Assembly (NCBI RefSeq): GCF_907177275.1
Contig: NZ_CAJSLV010000047.1
Span: forward strand, 1-64,000
Source of the DNA: Actinacidiphila cocklensis
GTDB lineage: Bacteria > Actinomycetota > Actinomycetes > Streptomycetales > Streptomycetaceae
Direction: 5' to 3'
Length of the DNA: 64,000 nt
Numbering within the stretch: position 1 is the stretch's first letter; the number at the start of each line of letters is the position of its first letter. Of this stretch, positions 52,035 to 60,623 are shown one piece after another. Made by a program: the position numbers and the translations under genes. The notes under the pieces were generated by a model, which saw only the letters and a list, made by a program, of their open reading frames with translations, did no database searches and was not told the DNA's origin.

Positions 52035-52994
52035 GTGAACAGCACCGCAGGCAGGGTATGGACATGGGCACGGCTGGGGGTGCTCGCCCTGCTGTGGGGC
52101 TCCACCTTCCTGTGGATCAAGCTGGCCCTGACCGCCCTGGCCCCCGTGCAGGTCACCTTGACCCGCTGCGTCCTGGGGGCGGCCGTGCTGCTGGCTCTGT
52201 GCCTGAGGTCGCACCACCGGCTGCCGCGAGGCCGCACCCTGTGGCGCCACATCTTCGTGGCGGCCTTCTTCTGCAACGCCCTGCCGTTCGCCCTGTTCAG
52301 CATCGGCGAGCGAACCGTCGGCTCCGGGCTGGCCGGCGTACTGAACGCCACGACGCCGCTGTGGTCGGTGCTGACCGGTGTGGTCCTGGGCACCGAACGC
52401 GCCCTGCGGCCCGTCCGGTTGGCCGGGCTCCTGCTCGGCTTCGCGGGGACGGTGCTGATCTTCGCCCCGTGGTCGCAGACGGGTCAGGCCGGCTGGGGCG
52501 TAGCGGCCATCGCCGCCGCCGCGGCGAGTTACGCGGTCGGCTTCGCCTACATGTCCCGCCACCTCGTCGGCAAGGGCGTCCCCACCCTCTCCCTCTCCGC
52601 GGCGCAGCTCGTCGCCGCGACAGGACTGACCGCGCTCACCCTGCCGGCCAACGGCCTTGCGGCGGTGCACGTCTCCCCGAAGCCGTTGCTCGCGGTCGTC
52701 GTCCTGGGGGTGTTCGCCACCGGGATCACCTTCCACCTCACGTACCGGATCATCGCCGACGAGGGTGCGACCAACGCCGCGACGGTCGGCTACCTGCTGC
52801 CGGTCGTCTCGGTCCTGCTCGGGGCGATCGTCCTCGGCGAGGCGCTCAGCCCGAGGATCGTCGCGGGCATGGCCGTCGTCCTCGTCGGCGTCGGCATGAC
52901 GCGCCGCCAGAAACCGCAGGCCGCGGCGGCGTACGAGAAGGGGAAGCGCTCACCTGACCACGGTCTCCGCCCGCCCCGCGTCGCTTCCCGCTGA
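52035..52994 (+). CDS. EamA/DMT-family exporter
   Basis: A 319-residue drug/metabolite transporter with ten membrane helices in two EamA repeats (LGVLALLWGSTFLWIKLALT in the first; AAAAASYAVGFAYMSRHL opening the second). GTG 52035 has GAGGAG 8 bases upstream. Members export amino acids, nucleobases or toxic metabolites. It is divergent from, and likely regulated by, the LysR protein. Confidence 0.92.
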   Translation: MNSTAGRVWTWARLGVLALLWGSTFLWIKLALTALAPVQVTLTRCVLGAAVLLALCLRSHHRLPRGRTLWRHIFVAAFFCNALPFALFSIGERTVGSGLAGVLNATTPLWSVLTGVVLGTERALRPVRLAGLLLGFAGTVLIFAPWSQTGQAGWGVAAIAAAAASYAVGFAYMSRHLVGKGVPTLSLSAAQLVAATGLTALTLPANGLAAVHVSPKPLLAVVVLGVFATGITFHLTYRIIADEGATNAATVGYLLPVVSVLLGAIVLGEALSPRIVAGMAVVLVGVGMTRRQKPQAAAAYEKGKRSPDHGLRPPRVASR

Positions 52995-53124
52995 CGCCGC
53001 GGTCATCGGCGCCGCCGAGGGCGCCGAAGACCTGCCGGTGTCCATCATCGGTGACGCGGCGACGGCCTTCCGCGCCGAACTGCCCGTCTGACCGCAGGGC
53101 GGCCCCCTCCGAACGGCGCACCGC
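52995..53124 (+). other. Gap with a possible gene relic
   Basis: In one + frame this stretch, with the last bases of the EamA gene, reads PADAAVIGAAEGAEDLPVS and then IIGDAATAFRAELPV and a stop (53091). The composition looks protein-like, but there is no start or ribosome-binding site and I do not recognise a family. It may be the tail of a lost gene or chance. Confidence 0.25.
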
Positions 53125-54882
53125 TCAGATGCGGCGCACCGTATGCAGCTTCTGGGCGTAAGTGCCCGTGCCGTCCAGGAGCGAGGCACCGCCGAGGTCG
53201 GCCATGGTGGGTCCGTTGACGGTCTTGCGGCTGGAGAGGAAGCGGCGCTTGCCGGCCGCGTCCGCGCCCAGGTGGATCCCGACGTGATCGACGGTGACCG
53301 TCGGGTTGTCGTCCCCGGAGTCGGCGTTGAACAGCACCAGGTCACCGGGCTGGAGCAGGGAGGCGGCGGGCGGATGGACGCCGTCGGTCCTGTCGATCAG
53401 CACACCGGGTGCGTAGTCGGCCATCTGGCCGGACCGGCGGGGGATTCGCAGCCGGGAGGTGTCCGCGTCCGCGGCCAGCGGCACTCCCATGTGGTAGCCG
53501 AACACCATGCGCGTGTAGCCCGAGCAGTCGAGGTTGCCGACCTGCTTGCCGGAAGGGCCGGTGTAGGCGCCGTCGTCGAAGGTCCAGCCGACGTTCATGT
53601 ACTCGTGGAAGTCGGCTCCTTCGTAACGGAAGCCCTGGGGATCCAGGTAGCCGTACCCGGCCTCGCCCAGCACCTGCCTACCCTGGGCCGGCCCCGACCC
53701 GGCCGTCACCGCCTGCGCCCCGGCCAGGAACATCGCGGCGTGCGCGAGCACGTCAGGAGCCGTGGAACCGGCCCAGGCCCGTATCGTCTGCTCCACCTCG
53801 CCGGTCCACGTACCGTCGAAGGGCTGGGACAGTACCCGCACCCAGTCGCCGTGCGTCACGCTCGGCGGGACGTCCCAGTTCGCGGCATCCACCTGGAGAC
53901 GGCTGACGAGGAGCCTGACCGGCAGGTTGGTGCATCCGCTGTTGGCCAGCGCACGCAGGCCCACCCTGCCCTTGGGGAAGGTGGAGTCGCTGACGTCGAC
54001 GGCCCACGCGGCCGGCTCCGCCGACCCCGAACTCCACGCCTTCGCCAGGATGCGGGAGCCCTCCCGGCGCACCCGGATCGTCCAGTCGGTGCCTGCGGGC
54101 ACGCCCGTCGCGAGCGTCAGGGACGGCACCAACTGCGTGACGGTGTCGGCGACCTCCTTCTCGACGCGGAGTTCGACCGCACCCGTGGTGAGGAAGGACA
54201 GCCGCGCCCGGTAGCTGTTGTGGGTGTCCTGGTAGCCGAACGACAGCGCGTACGAACACGCCTGACCGGTGGGCACCTTGTCGAACCTGGCCACGGAGCG
54301 CACGTCGACGTCGGTGATCTCGTCGTCGCGCAGGCTCGCGTGACGACTGGCGAAGTCGGTGGTGAGGGTGATGACGCCGGTCCCGGGCACCACCGAGTAG
54401 TCGGTGTCGGCAGGCCCGAGGGTGGACCAGCTGCCGCCGCCCGGTGAGGTGCCCCAGTACTGCCGGTCAGTGGCCGCCGGGTCCGGCAGGGTGCGCTGGA
54501 AGTCGTCCACGAAGGGCCGCTTGTTCTCGGCGAACGTCCGCTGCGGTCCCGGCAGTACGACGGTCCGCGCGCCGTGCGTCAGCAGCGCGACACGCCGACC
54601 GCCGGAGGTGACCTCGGTACGGGCCGGGGTCCCGGGCAGGACGGTCGCGGTGAGCGGGCTGCCCAGGGCCACCGAGGTGAAGTAGGAGGCGTCCAGCGGG
54701 GGCATCACGACGGAGGAAAGAGCCGAGGTCAACCCGGTCGAAGCCGGGAAGGGCGGCACGGCTACTGCCGGTTCGGCAGCGCGGGCCGGGGTGGCGGCCA
54801 GACTGCCGAGCGGGACGGAGACGGCGGAGGCGGCCAGAGTTGTCAGCAGGCCGCGCCGAGAAGTATTCGCCATGCCGCCCAT
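53125..54882 (-). CDS. Tat-secreted NlpC/P60-type peptidase with concanavalin-like domain
   Basis: A 585-residue protein with a twin-arginine signal (NTSRRGLLTTLAASAVSVPL, cleavage near ARAAEP). Residues about 130-335 form a beta-sandwich (LamG/DUF1080-like: FVDDFQRTLPD...GWST-type strands). The C-terminal part is an NlpC/P60-like cysteine peptidase: Cys453 in GNLDCSGYTRMVFG, His533 in VTVDHVGIHLG, and PGDLVLFNAD between them. Such enzymes cut peptidoglycan stem peptides. The ATG at 54882 is preferred (GGAGG about 9 bases before); an ATG three codons later is possible. It was probably folded before export. It faces the EamA gene. Confidence 0.82.
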   Translation of the reverse strand: MGGMANTSRRGLLTTLAASAVSVPLGSLAATPARAAEPAVAVPPFPASTGLTSALSSVVMPPLDASYFTSVALGSPLTATVLPGTPARTEVTSGGRRVALLTHGARTVVLPGPQRTFAENKRPFVDDFQRTLPDPAATDRQYWGTSPGGGSWSTLGPADTDYSVVPGTGVITLTTDFASRHASLRDDEITDVDVRSVARFDKVPTGQACSYALSFGYQDTHNSYRARLSFLTTGAVELRVEKEVADTVTQLVPSLTLATGVPAGTDWTIRVRREGSRILAKAWSSGSAEPAAWAVDVSDSTFPKGRVGLRALANSGCTNLPVRLLVSRLQVDAANWDVPPSVTHGDWVRVLSQPFDGTWTGEVEQTIRAWAGSTAPDVLAHAAMFLAGAQAVTAGSGPAQGRQVLGEAGYGYLDPQGFRYEGADFHEYMNVGWTFDDGAYTGPSGKQVGNLDCSGYTRMVFGYHMGVPLAADADTSRLRIPRRSGQMADYAPGVLIDRTDGVHPPAASLLQPGDLVLFNADSGDDNPTVTVDHVGIHLGADAAGKRRFLSSRKTVNGPTMADLGGASLLDGTGTYAQKLHTVRRI

Positions 54883-55218
54883 GATCCCGCCCCTCCCCCC
54901 GACACGCCCGCGTTCCCGCCCGTTGCCCTGCGGCGACCGGGGCACCGGCCTCCGACGGCCGCTGTCGCCCCTGCTCTCCTCGGCATGGATGTGGCGACGT
55001 CCCCGTGGGAGTCAGCCGAGCGGGTCGGGCACGCGGCAACAGGACCGGCCGAAGCGGAGGTCGGCAACCGCGGGCGTCGCACCCGGCACAAGGTGACGCG
55101 ACGACAGATCCGTGCGGCGCTGGGCGCCGGAACACCACCCCGGGCTGCCGGAGTCCGACTGGCCCGATGCCGCGCGCTGCCGGGCCGGGCTCGCTGTCGT
55201 GCAGGCCGGCTCCCGCGC
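54883..55218. other. Gene-poor stretch
   Basis: No family recognised on either strand. A short + frame from GTG 55112 to 55351 (RRWAPEHHPGLPESDWPDAA..., 79 residues) has a fair codon pattern but no ribosome-binding site and overlaps the transporter remnant, so it is only a possible small protein or relic. Confidence 0.4.
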
Positions 55219-55665
55219 CTACGCGCTCCGCTTCGTCCGGCCGGCGGGTGTCCGCGACCCGGAGTTCACGCTCGGCGAGGGCGGCCCGTCCACCGCCTCC
55301 GTGCCGGACTCCCCCGGAAGGCCGCGGACCGCGGACCCGGCGGAGGCCTGAGCGTCCCCGTTCGGCATCCGGGTGCGCAGCCACAGGGCGTTGGAGACGG
55401 TGTGCAGGACGTTGACCGTGACGATCGCGGGAGCCACGATCCCCACCGCGCGCGGGAACGACGGCTGCAGCGACAGCGCCAGGATGATCGCGGTGACGCC
55501 GTTCTGCTGGCCGAGGGCGAGGCAGGCCCGGTCTACCCGCTCCAGCCGCCGCGCGATCACCGGGGCCACCATGGCCTGGGAGGCGAAGGCCGCCGCCCCG
55601 AGGACGATGCCGTGCACCACCTCGACACCGCCTGTCAGCAGCAACCCCAGGGTGAATGTGGCCAC
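55219..55665 (-). pseudogene. C-terminal fragment of a sodium-dependent (BASS-like) transporter
   Basis: The - frame reads several membrane-helix segments (FTLGLLLTGGVEVVHGIVLG; LALGQQNGVTAIILALSLQP; GIVAPAIVTVNVLHTVSNAL) typical of the end of bile-acid:sodium-symporter-like carriers. The rest of the carrier, roughly its first two thirds, is absent upstream, and the tail after WLRTRMPN is an untypical Ser/Pro-rich extension. I judge it a truncated remnant. Confidence 0.6.
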
Positions 55666-55949
55666 GGTCAGTGCCCAGCGCTGTCACCTCCAGCGCCGCC
55701 GCCGTGCGGCGGCACCCAGGCGCAGGCGTCGACGCCCCGCTCGCGTGCGATGTCCGCCGTCATCCCGCCCAGGCCGGCGGCCGGGATGAGCGCGCACCCG
55801 GCGTCGAGGGTGAGCAGCGCCTCCTCGACCGGCCCGGGCATGGCGCGGAACGCAGGTACGCCGGCGCTTGACACCCGGACGCCGCGCGGAAACGGTCCGC
55901 CACGCGCGGCGCCCGGCACCTCGATCGGCGGGGCCGGACCCGGTGCGCG
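55666..55949 (-). pseudogene. Short unrecognised coding remnant
   Basis: On the - strand 55668-55853 reads GPVEEALLTLDAGCALIPAA, then GLGGMTADIARERGVDACAW and VPPHG. This is plainly protein-like but has no complete domain, no good start and no ribosome-binding site. I cannot name the family. Confidence 0.4.
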
Positions 55950-56090
55950 GCGGAGATCACCGAGCAGATCCCGGGCGAGCGGGTCACCTGGACGACGGTC
56001 GCGGGCGAGTCGCGCCAGGCCGGTGTCGTGACCGCCGCGCCACCCCGGGCCGGGGCTGCGGGGCCACAGGCCCGCCCGCCGATAGTTTAG
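55950..56090 (+). pseudogene. Fragment of an SRPBCC/polyketide-cyclase-like gene
   Basis: The + frame reads AEITEQIPGERVTWTTVAGE and then SRQAGVVTA before drifting into Pro/Ala-rich sequence and a TAG at 56088. The opening matches the strand pattern of SRPBCC (START-like) proteins such as polyketide cyclase/dehydrase. Both ends of the domain are missing. Confidence 0.5.
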
Positions 56091-56124
56091 GAATCAACCA
56101 GCTACCCGCGGCGTTGTCGACAGC

Positions 56125-57147
56125 ATGAAACGCATCGGCTTCCTGTCCTTCGGGCACTGGTCCGACACCCCGCACTCGCAGACGAGGTCGGCGGCTGACG
56201 CGCTGCTCCAGGCCGTCGATCTGGCCGTGGCGGCCGAGGAGCTCGGCGCCGACGGCGCCTACTTCCGCGTGCACCACTTCGCCCGGCAGCTCGCCTCGCC
56301 GTTCCCGCTGCTCGCCGCGATCGGCGCCAGGACCTCGCGGATCGAGATCGGCACCGGCGTGATCGACATGCGCTACGAGAACCCGCTCTACACGGCGGAG
56401 GACGCCGGCGCGGCGGACCTCATCTCCGGCGGCAGGCTCCAGCTCGGCCTCAGCCGCGGGTCCCCGGAGCAGGTCATCGACGGCTGGCGCTACTTCGGCT
56501 ACGCACCCGGTGAGGGCGACACCGAGGCCGACATGGCCCGCAAGCACACCGAGGTGCTGCTGTCCGTCCTCCAGGGCAAGGGCTTCGCCCAGCCCAACCC
56601 GCGGCCGATGTTCGCCAACCCGCCCGGCCTCCTGCGCATCGAGCCGCACGCGGAGGGGCTGCGCGACCGCATCTGGTGGGGGGCGGGGTCGGACTCCACC
56701 GCCGTCTGGGCGGCCAAGCTCGGCATGAACCTGATGAGCTCCACCCTCAAGGACGACGAGGGCGGCGCCCCCTTCCACGTCCAGCAGGCCGCGCAGATCC
56801 GCGCCTTCCGCAAGGCGTGGGCCGAGGCGGGCTGGGAGCGCGAGCCCCGCGTCTCCGTCTCACGCAGCGTCTTCGCGCTCACCACCGACCAGGACCGCGC
56901 CTACTTCGGCGGCGACAGCGACAGCGCCGATCACATCGGCTACCTCGACGCCGGCAAACGCGCAATCTTCGGCCGCACCTACGCCGCCGAGCCGGACGCC
57001 CTGGTCGGGCAGCTCGCCGAGGACGAGGCGATCGCGGAGGCCGACACGCTGCTGCTGACGGTGCCCAACCAGCTCGGCGTCGACTACAACAGCCACGTCC
57101 TGGAGAACATCCTCACCCACGTCGCCCCCGCCCTCGGCTGGCGCTGA
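56125..57147 (+). CDS. LLM-class flavin-dependent monooxygenase (luciferase-like)
   Basis: A 340-residue bacterial-luciferase-family protein with a TIM-barrel fold using FMNH2 or F420. Recognisable parts: GFLSFGHWSD at strand 1, AVAAEELGADGAYFRVHHFA, SRIEIGTGVIDMRYENPLY and DLISGGRLQLGLSRGSPEQV. The ATG at 56125 lacks a good ribosome-binding site; a TAGTTT -10-like element lies at 56083-56088. It is single, with a hairpin downstream. The substrate is unknown. Confidence 0.9.
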   Translation: MKRIGFLSFGHWSDTPHSQTRSAADALLQAVDLAVAAEELGADGAYFRVHHFARQLASPFPLLAAIGARTSRIEIGTGVIDMRYENPLYTAEDAGAADLISGGRLQLGLSRGSPEQVIDGWRYFGYAPGEGDTEADMARKHTEVLLSVLQGKGFAQPNPRPMFANPPGLLRIEPHAEGLRDRIWWGAGSDSTAVWAAKLGMNLMSSTLKDDEGGAPFHVQQAAQIRAFRKAWAEAGWEREPRVSVSRSVFALTTDQDRAYFGGDSDSADHIGYLDAGKRAIFGRTYAAEPDALVGQLAEDEAIAEADTLLLTVPNQLGVDYNSHVLENILTHVAPALGWR

Positions 57148-57171
57148 CCCGCCGCACCCCCCGGCCGAGCA

Positions 57172-57201
57172 GCAGCCCTGGGCCACAGCGCCCAGGGCTG
57201 C
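57172..57201 (+). terminator. Hairpin after the monooxygenase gene
   Basis: GCAGCCCTGGG (57172-57182) pairs perfectly with CCCAGGGCTGC (57191-57201), 8-base loop, 24 bp after the stop. No T tract. Confidence 0.7.
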
Positions 57202-57863
57202 ACCAGGCGACAGCCACCGCCGACCGGCAGGCACAGCAGACCGAGCACGGGGTGTCCGTGGGGCCACCCGCTCGCTCCGCCGCAGGTCAGACGCCAATCT
57301 TCGAGCGGTCGAGCGTCGTGGCGGGGTTGAACCATTCGGCCACCCTTCTGACCTGCGGCGAAGCCGCCGATCCTGCGCTGAACTGGCGTTTTCCCGATGG
57401 CCAGCGTTGGCTACCGACGGCCGTTCTCGACTGCTTCTCTGGGCGACTGAGCACCCAGCCTCGACGCGGACCGGAAGCCGTCCAGCACGGCGCACGACAC
57501 CGCTGGCAGACGCCGGCGCCGGCACCTTCACCGCCAACAGTGCCCGGCTGGACAACATGCTCTTCGCCGACCCCAAGCGGGTCTGCGCGAAGTAGTCCGG
57601 CGTGACGAAGTCCGCGTGAGACTCCACGGCGTGGACGTACTTCCACGCCGTGGATGTCTTCGGCAGCGTCGCACCCGCGACGAACGCCTCCTGAACCACT
57701 CGGTGGGCGGGGGCCGTTGTCCGGCCCCCGCCCACCCCGGAGGGCAAGGTGTCCGAAGAGGCAGCCCTTTCGTACCCGATGGTTTGACCCGCTCCGCGCT
57801 GCCCATTCCGGCCCGCGCACGCGACGGTGTCGGCTGGTGCAGTTTCCGGGAGCTGGGGGTTCG
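57202..57863. other. Gene-free stretch with inverted repeats and a degraded reading frame
   Basis: Two repeats stand out. GCCGCAGGTCAGA at 57279-57291 and its exact complement at 57347-57359 bound an 81-bp unit. TCCACGGCGTGGA at 57623-57635 and 57642-57654 forms a 13-bp hairpin. On the - strand about 57530-57720 reads VVQEAFVAGATLPKTSTAWK, then YVHAVESHADFVTPDYFAQT; this is protein-like but not recognised, and it soon degenerates. A CG-rich inverted region at 57705-57735 lies before the vWA gene. No intact gene is seen. Confidence 0.55.
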
Positions 57864-60569
57864 GTGCGCAAGCGTCAGCACGTCGGCGGTAGGGAAGCCG
57901 GTGCCGGTGCCCCAGGGGCGCGGCCCGGCCGGTCCGCGAGCCGCACGCTGCGGCTCGGCACCCTGGTCGCCGGGCTCGTGCTCGTCGCCGGGGCCGTCCC
58001 CGGCATTGCGGCGGGGCCTTCCCCGTCGGTCGCCGGGCCGCCGGTGAACCCCCAGGTAGTGGACCAGGCGCTGGCGCCCGGGGAGTCGACTCACGTGGCG
58101 AAGACGGTGGACACGCCGACGATTCCGCCGCGGCCGGACGTCGTGCTGATGATCGACGACACCGGCAGCATGAAGGACAGCATCAGCAACGTCGCCGGCT
58201 CGATGCAGAACGTGGCGACGAACGTCCTCCGGCAACAGCCCGACGCGCGCTTCGCCCTCACCGCCTACGGGGACGTGACGGACGGCGCGGACGTCTTCAC
58301 CGTGGAGCACCAGCTGACGTCGGACGTCAGCGACATGAAGGACACGTGGTTCACCGAGCTCACGGCGGAACGCGGCTACGGCAGCCCCGGCCCCGCCGAG
58401 GACTGGATCAACGGGCTCTGGCAGATAGCCAACGGGGCGAGCGGACGCATCACCTTCCGGCCGGAGGCCAGTCCGATCGTCGTCCTGATCGGGGACGCCT
58501 CCAGCCACGACCCCAGCGTGAACCACTCCCTCGACGACACCATCGGCGCGCTGAAGACCGCGGGTGTCCGGGTGCTGGCCGTCGACATCGACACCGTCCT
58601 GGGAGACGGCCTCGACGGCGATGGCGACACGCCCGACAACCACGAGGGGACACACGACCCCGACGAGGCGACCAAGGTCGTCGACGCCACCGGCGGCAAG
58701 CTGATATCGGGCGTCAACGAGAACGCCGTGGCCCAGGCCATCAGCGACGGCCTGGTCAACCTGCCGACCACCGTCACGTACGAGACCGTCGGCTGCGACC
58801 CCGCGCTCACTGTGAGCCTCGCCCCCGCCACCAGGACGGTCACCAGCGGCGAGACCGCGTCCTTCGACGAGACGATCACCGTCGCCCCCGACGCGCCGCA
58901 GGGTACCGAACTGACCTGCGCCGTGCAGTTCCTGCTCGACGGCAAGGTGCCTGGAGGCGAGGCCCCCGACGTCGTGACCGCGGCGCCCGTACGCAACAGA
59001 TCAGGAACGGGCCCGGTCCGTACGGCCCTTGCCGCCCCGGGAACGACGTCGTCCGGCGAGGACGGGGTGACGGGCACGCCCGCGACGACGGACCGTACGG
59101 CAGCGGGAACGGGCAGCCCAGGCAGCACCGTCGCCGGAGTGGGCCTCGCCGCAGGCGTGGGCGGCGGCAACGCGGCCTGCGACTGGGGCCTGGTGGCCGG
59201 ACTCGGCACCGGCCTGATCGCCGGTCCGGACGGCCTCGTCGCGGGCGCGGGAGCGGGCCTGCTCGGCGGCGTGGGGGGCTGCGACGGCGCGACGGGCGGT
59301 ATGGGCGGTACGGGCACGGACTCCGGTACGACCACGGGCACGACGACGGGTACGTCGTCCGGTACGACCACGGGCACGACGACGGGTACGTCGTCCGGTA
59401 CGACCACCGGCACGACGACGGGTACGTCGTCCGGTACGACCACGGGCACGACCGCCGGAACCACCACCGGCACGACGACGGGTACGTCGTCCGGTACGAC
59501 CACGGGCACGACCGCCGGAACCACCACCGGCACGACGACGGGTACGTCGTCCGGTACGACCACGGGCACGACCGCCGCAACCACCACCGGCACCACCGGC
59601 GGTCCCGGGGCCCCGCTGCCCGAGCCCGCCAACGACTACCAGGAGATCATCGGCATCGCCGTCCGCGACGTCACCGCCCCCGTCGTGGCCGTCGACAGCC
59701 GGTCCGTCGAGGCACAGGGCTCCCAGGGCGCGCGCGTCCGCTACACCGCTACCGCCACCGACGCCGTCGACGGCCCGCTGCCCGTCAGCTGCACGCCCGC
59801 CTCCGGCTCGCTCTTCCCGCTCGGCACCACGACCGTCACCTGCACGGCGACCGACAGCGCGGGCAACACCGGCGCCGCGAAGGCGACGTTCACGGTGCTC
59901 CCGAAGCCCATCCCGAACCAGGCGAACCTCGCCGTGCACATCGGCGTCGGGCCCGCTCCGGCGTACACCGGCGCCCGTACGCTCGCGCAGGTCACGATCA
60001 CCAACACCGGCCCGCGGGCCGCCACCGGCGTGGTCGTGTCGTCGGCGTGGCCGGCGACCGTCGCCGGCCGGAGCAGCGTCGGGGCGCCGACGGCGTGCAC
60101 GAGCGCGAAGCCGTGCACGATCCCGCCGGGCGGCCGGGTCACGCTGCTCCAGCAGGCCGTCTACCACGTGCCGCTCACCGGCACCGTGCGCGTCAACGTG
60201 CACGGCTCGCCCGCCGACCCGCGGACGGCCGACAACACCGCGACCGCCCCGATCCGCGTCCTCCAGCCGAAGCTGACGGTCACCCCGACGGTCGCCCGGC
60301 CCGGCGACGTGGTCGTGGTGCGTGGCACGGACTTCCCGCCGGGGACGGCCGTTCCGCTGTCGTGGAGCCGCGGGATCACGGCCCGGACCGACCCCGCGCT
60401 CGTCGCGCCGGACGGCACGTTCGCGGCGCAGGTCCTCATCCTCCCCCGCGACGTGCTGGGCGCGCGCAACGTGCGGTCCGCGCCGACCCGTTACGACCCG
60501 CCGGTGCCGGTGCCGGTGCTGGTCGTGCAGCAGACCGTGCAGCCACCGGACTTCGCGGCCCGCAGCTGA
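57864..60569 (+). CDS. Secreted von Willebrand factor A / HYR-domain protein with Thr-Gly-Ser repeat region
   Basis: A 901-residue exported protein. A signal or anchor helix (about 30-50, LGTLVAGLVLVAGAVPGIAA) is followed by a vWA domain whose metal site reads MIDDTGSM (Asp98, Thr100, Ser102). Next come a beta-rich region to about 380, a Gly/Ala-rich patch, a low-complexity repeat of G-T-T-T / G-T-S-S units (about 487-573), an HYR/Ig-like domain (about 600-682, CTPASGSLFPLGTTTVTCTA), a CARDB-like adhesive domain, and a C-terminal Ig/IPT-like domain. GTG 57864 follows GGGAG at 11 bases. It immediately precedes the DUF4255 and AAA+ genes, so it may be a surface or structural partner of that system (inference). 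Confidence 0.85.
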   Translation: MRKRQHVGGREAGAGAPGARPGRSASRTLRLGTLVAGLVLVAGAVPGIAAGPSPSVAGPPVNPQVVDQALAPGESTHVAKTVDTPTIPPRPDVVLMIDDTGSMKDSISNVAGSMQNVATNVLRQQPDARFALTAYGDVTDGADVFTVEHQLTSDVSDMKDTWFTELTAERGYGSPGPAEDWINGLWQIANGASGRITFRPEASPIVVLIGDASSHDPSVNHSLDDTIGALKTAGVRVLAVDIDTVLGDGLDGDGDTPDNHEGTHDPDEATKVVDATGGKLISGVNENAVAQAISDGLVNLPTTVTYETVGCDPALTVSLAPATRTVTSGETASFDETITVAPDAPQGTELTCAVQFLLDGKVPGGEAPDVVTAAPVRNRSGTGPVRTALAAPGTTSSGEDGVTGTPATTDRTAAGTGSPGSTVAGVGLAAGVGGGNAACDWGLVAGLGTGLIAGPDGLVAGAGAGLLGGVGGCDGATGGMGGTGTDSGTTTGTTTGTSSGTTTGTTTGTSSGTTTGTTTGTSSGTTTGTTAGTTTGTTTGTSSGTTTGTTAGTTTGTTTGTSSGTTTGTTAATTTGTTGGPGAPLPEPANDYQEIIGIAVRDVTAPVVAVDSRSVEAQGSQGARVRYTATATDAVDGPLPVSCTPASGSLFPLGTTTVTCTATDSAGNTGAAKATFTVLPKPIPNQANLAVHIGVGPAPAYTGARTLAQVTITNTGPRAATGVVVSSAWPATVAGRSSVGAPTACTSAKPCTIPPGGRVTLLQQAVYHVPLTGTVRVNVHGSPADPRTADNTATAPIRVLQPKLTVTPTVARPGDVVVVRGTDFPPGTAVPLSWSRGITARTDPALVAPDGTFAAQVLILPRDVLGARNVRSAPTRYDPPVPVPVLVVQQTVQPPDFAARS
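59322..59580 (+). repeat. In-frame tandem repeats inside the vWA/HYR gene
   Basis: Three 36-bp units (59322-59357, 59358-59393, 59394-59429; SGTTTGTTTGTS) run into three 60-bp units occupying 59401-59460, 59461-59520 and 59521-59580. The 60-bp copies differ from one another at only one or two bases. Both unit lengths are multiples of three, so changes in copy number keep the frame. Confidence 0.92.
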
Positions 60570-60623
60570 GTCCCTGCCGCGGACGTACGGAGCCGCAGGC
60601 AACCGACGGAGGAGGGAAGGCAC

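Noticed and set aside
54989..56031. 485-codon + frame across the fragment zone
   Set aside because: Arg/Pro/Gly-rich with no domain and overlapping better protein-like fragments in other frames.
57172..57201. Downstream hairpin as an insertion-sequence end
   Set aside because: It has the position and form of a terminator for the monooxygenase gene and no transposase is near.
59322..59580. Repeat array as a CRISPR
   Set aside because: The units are contiguous, in frame and without spacers; it is a coding tandem repeat.
57864..60569. Calling the vWA gene a toxin or effector of the injection system
   Set aside because: It has its own export signal and adhesive-type domains; nothing in the sequence shows toxic or loading motifs.
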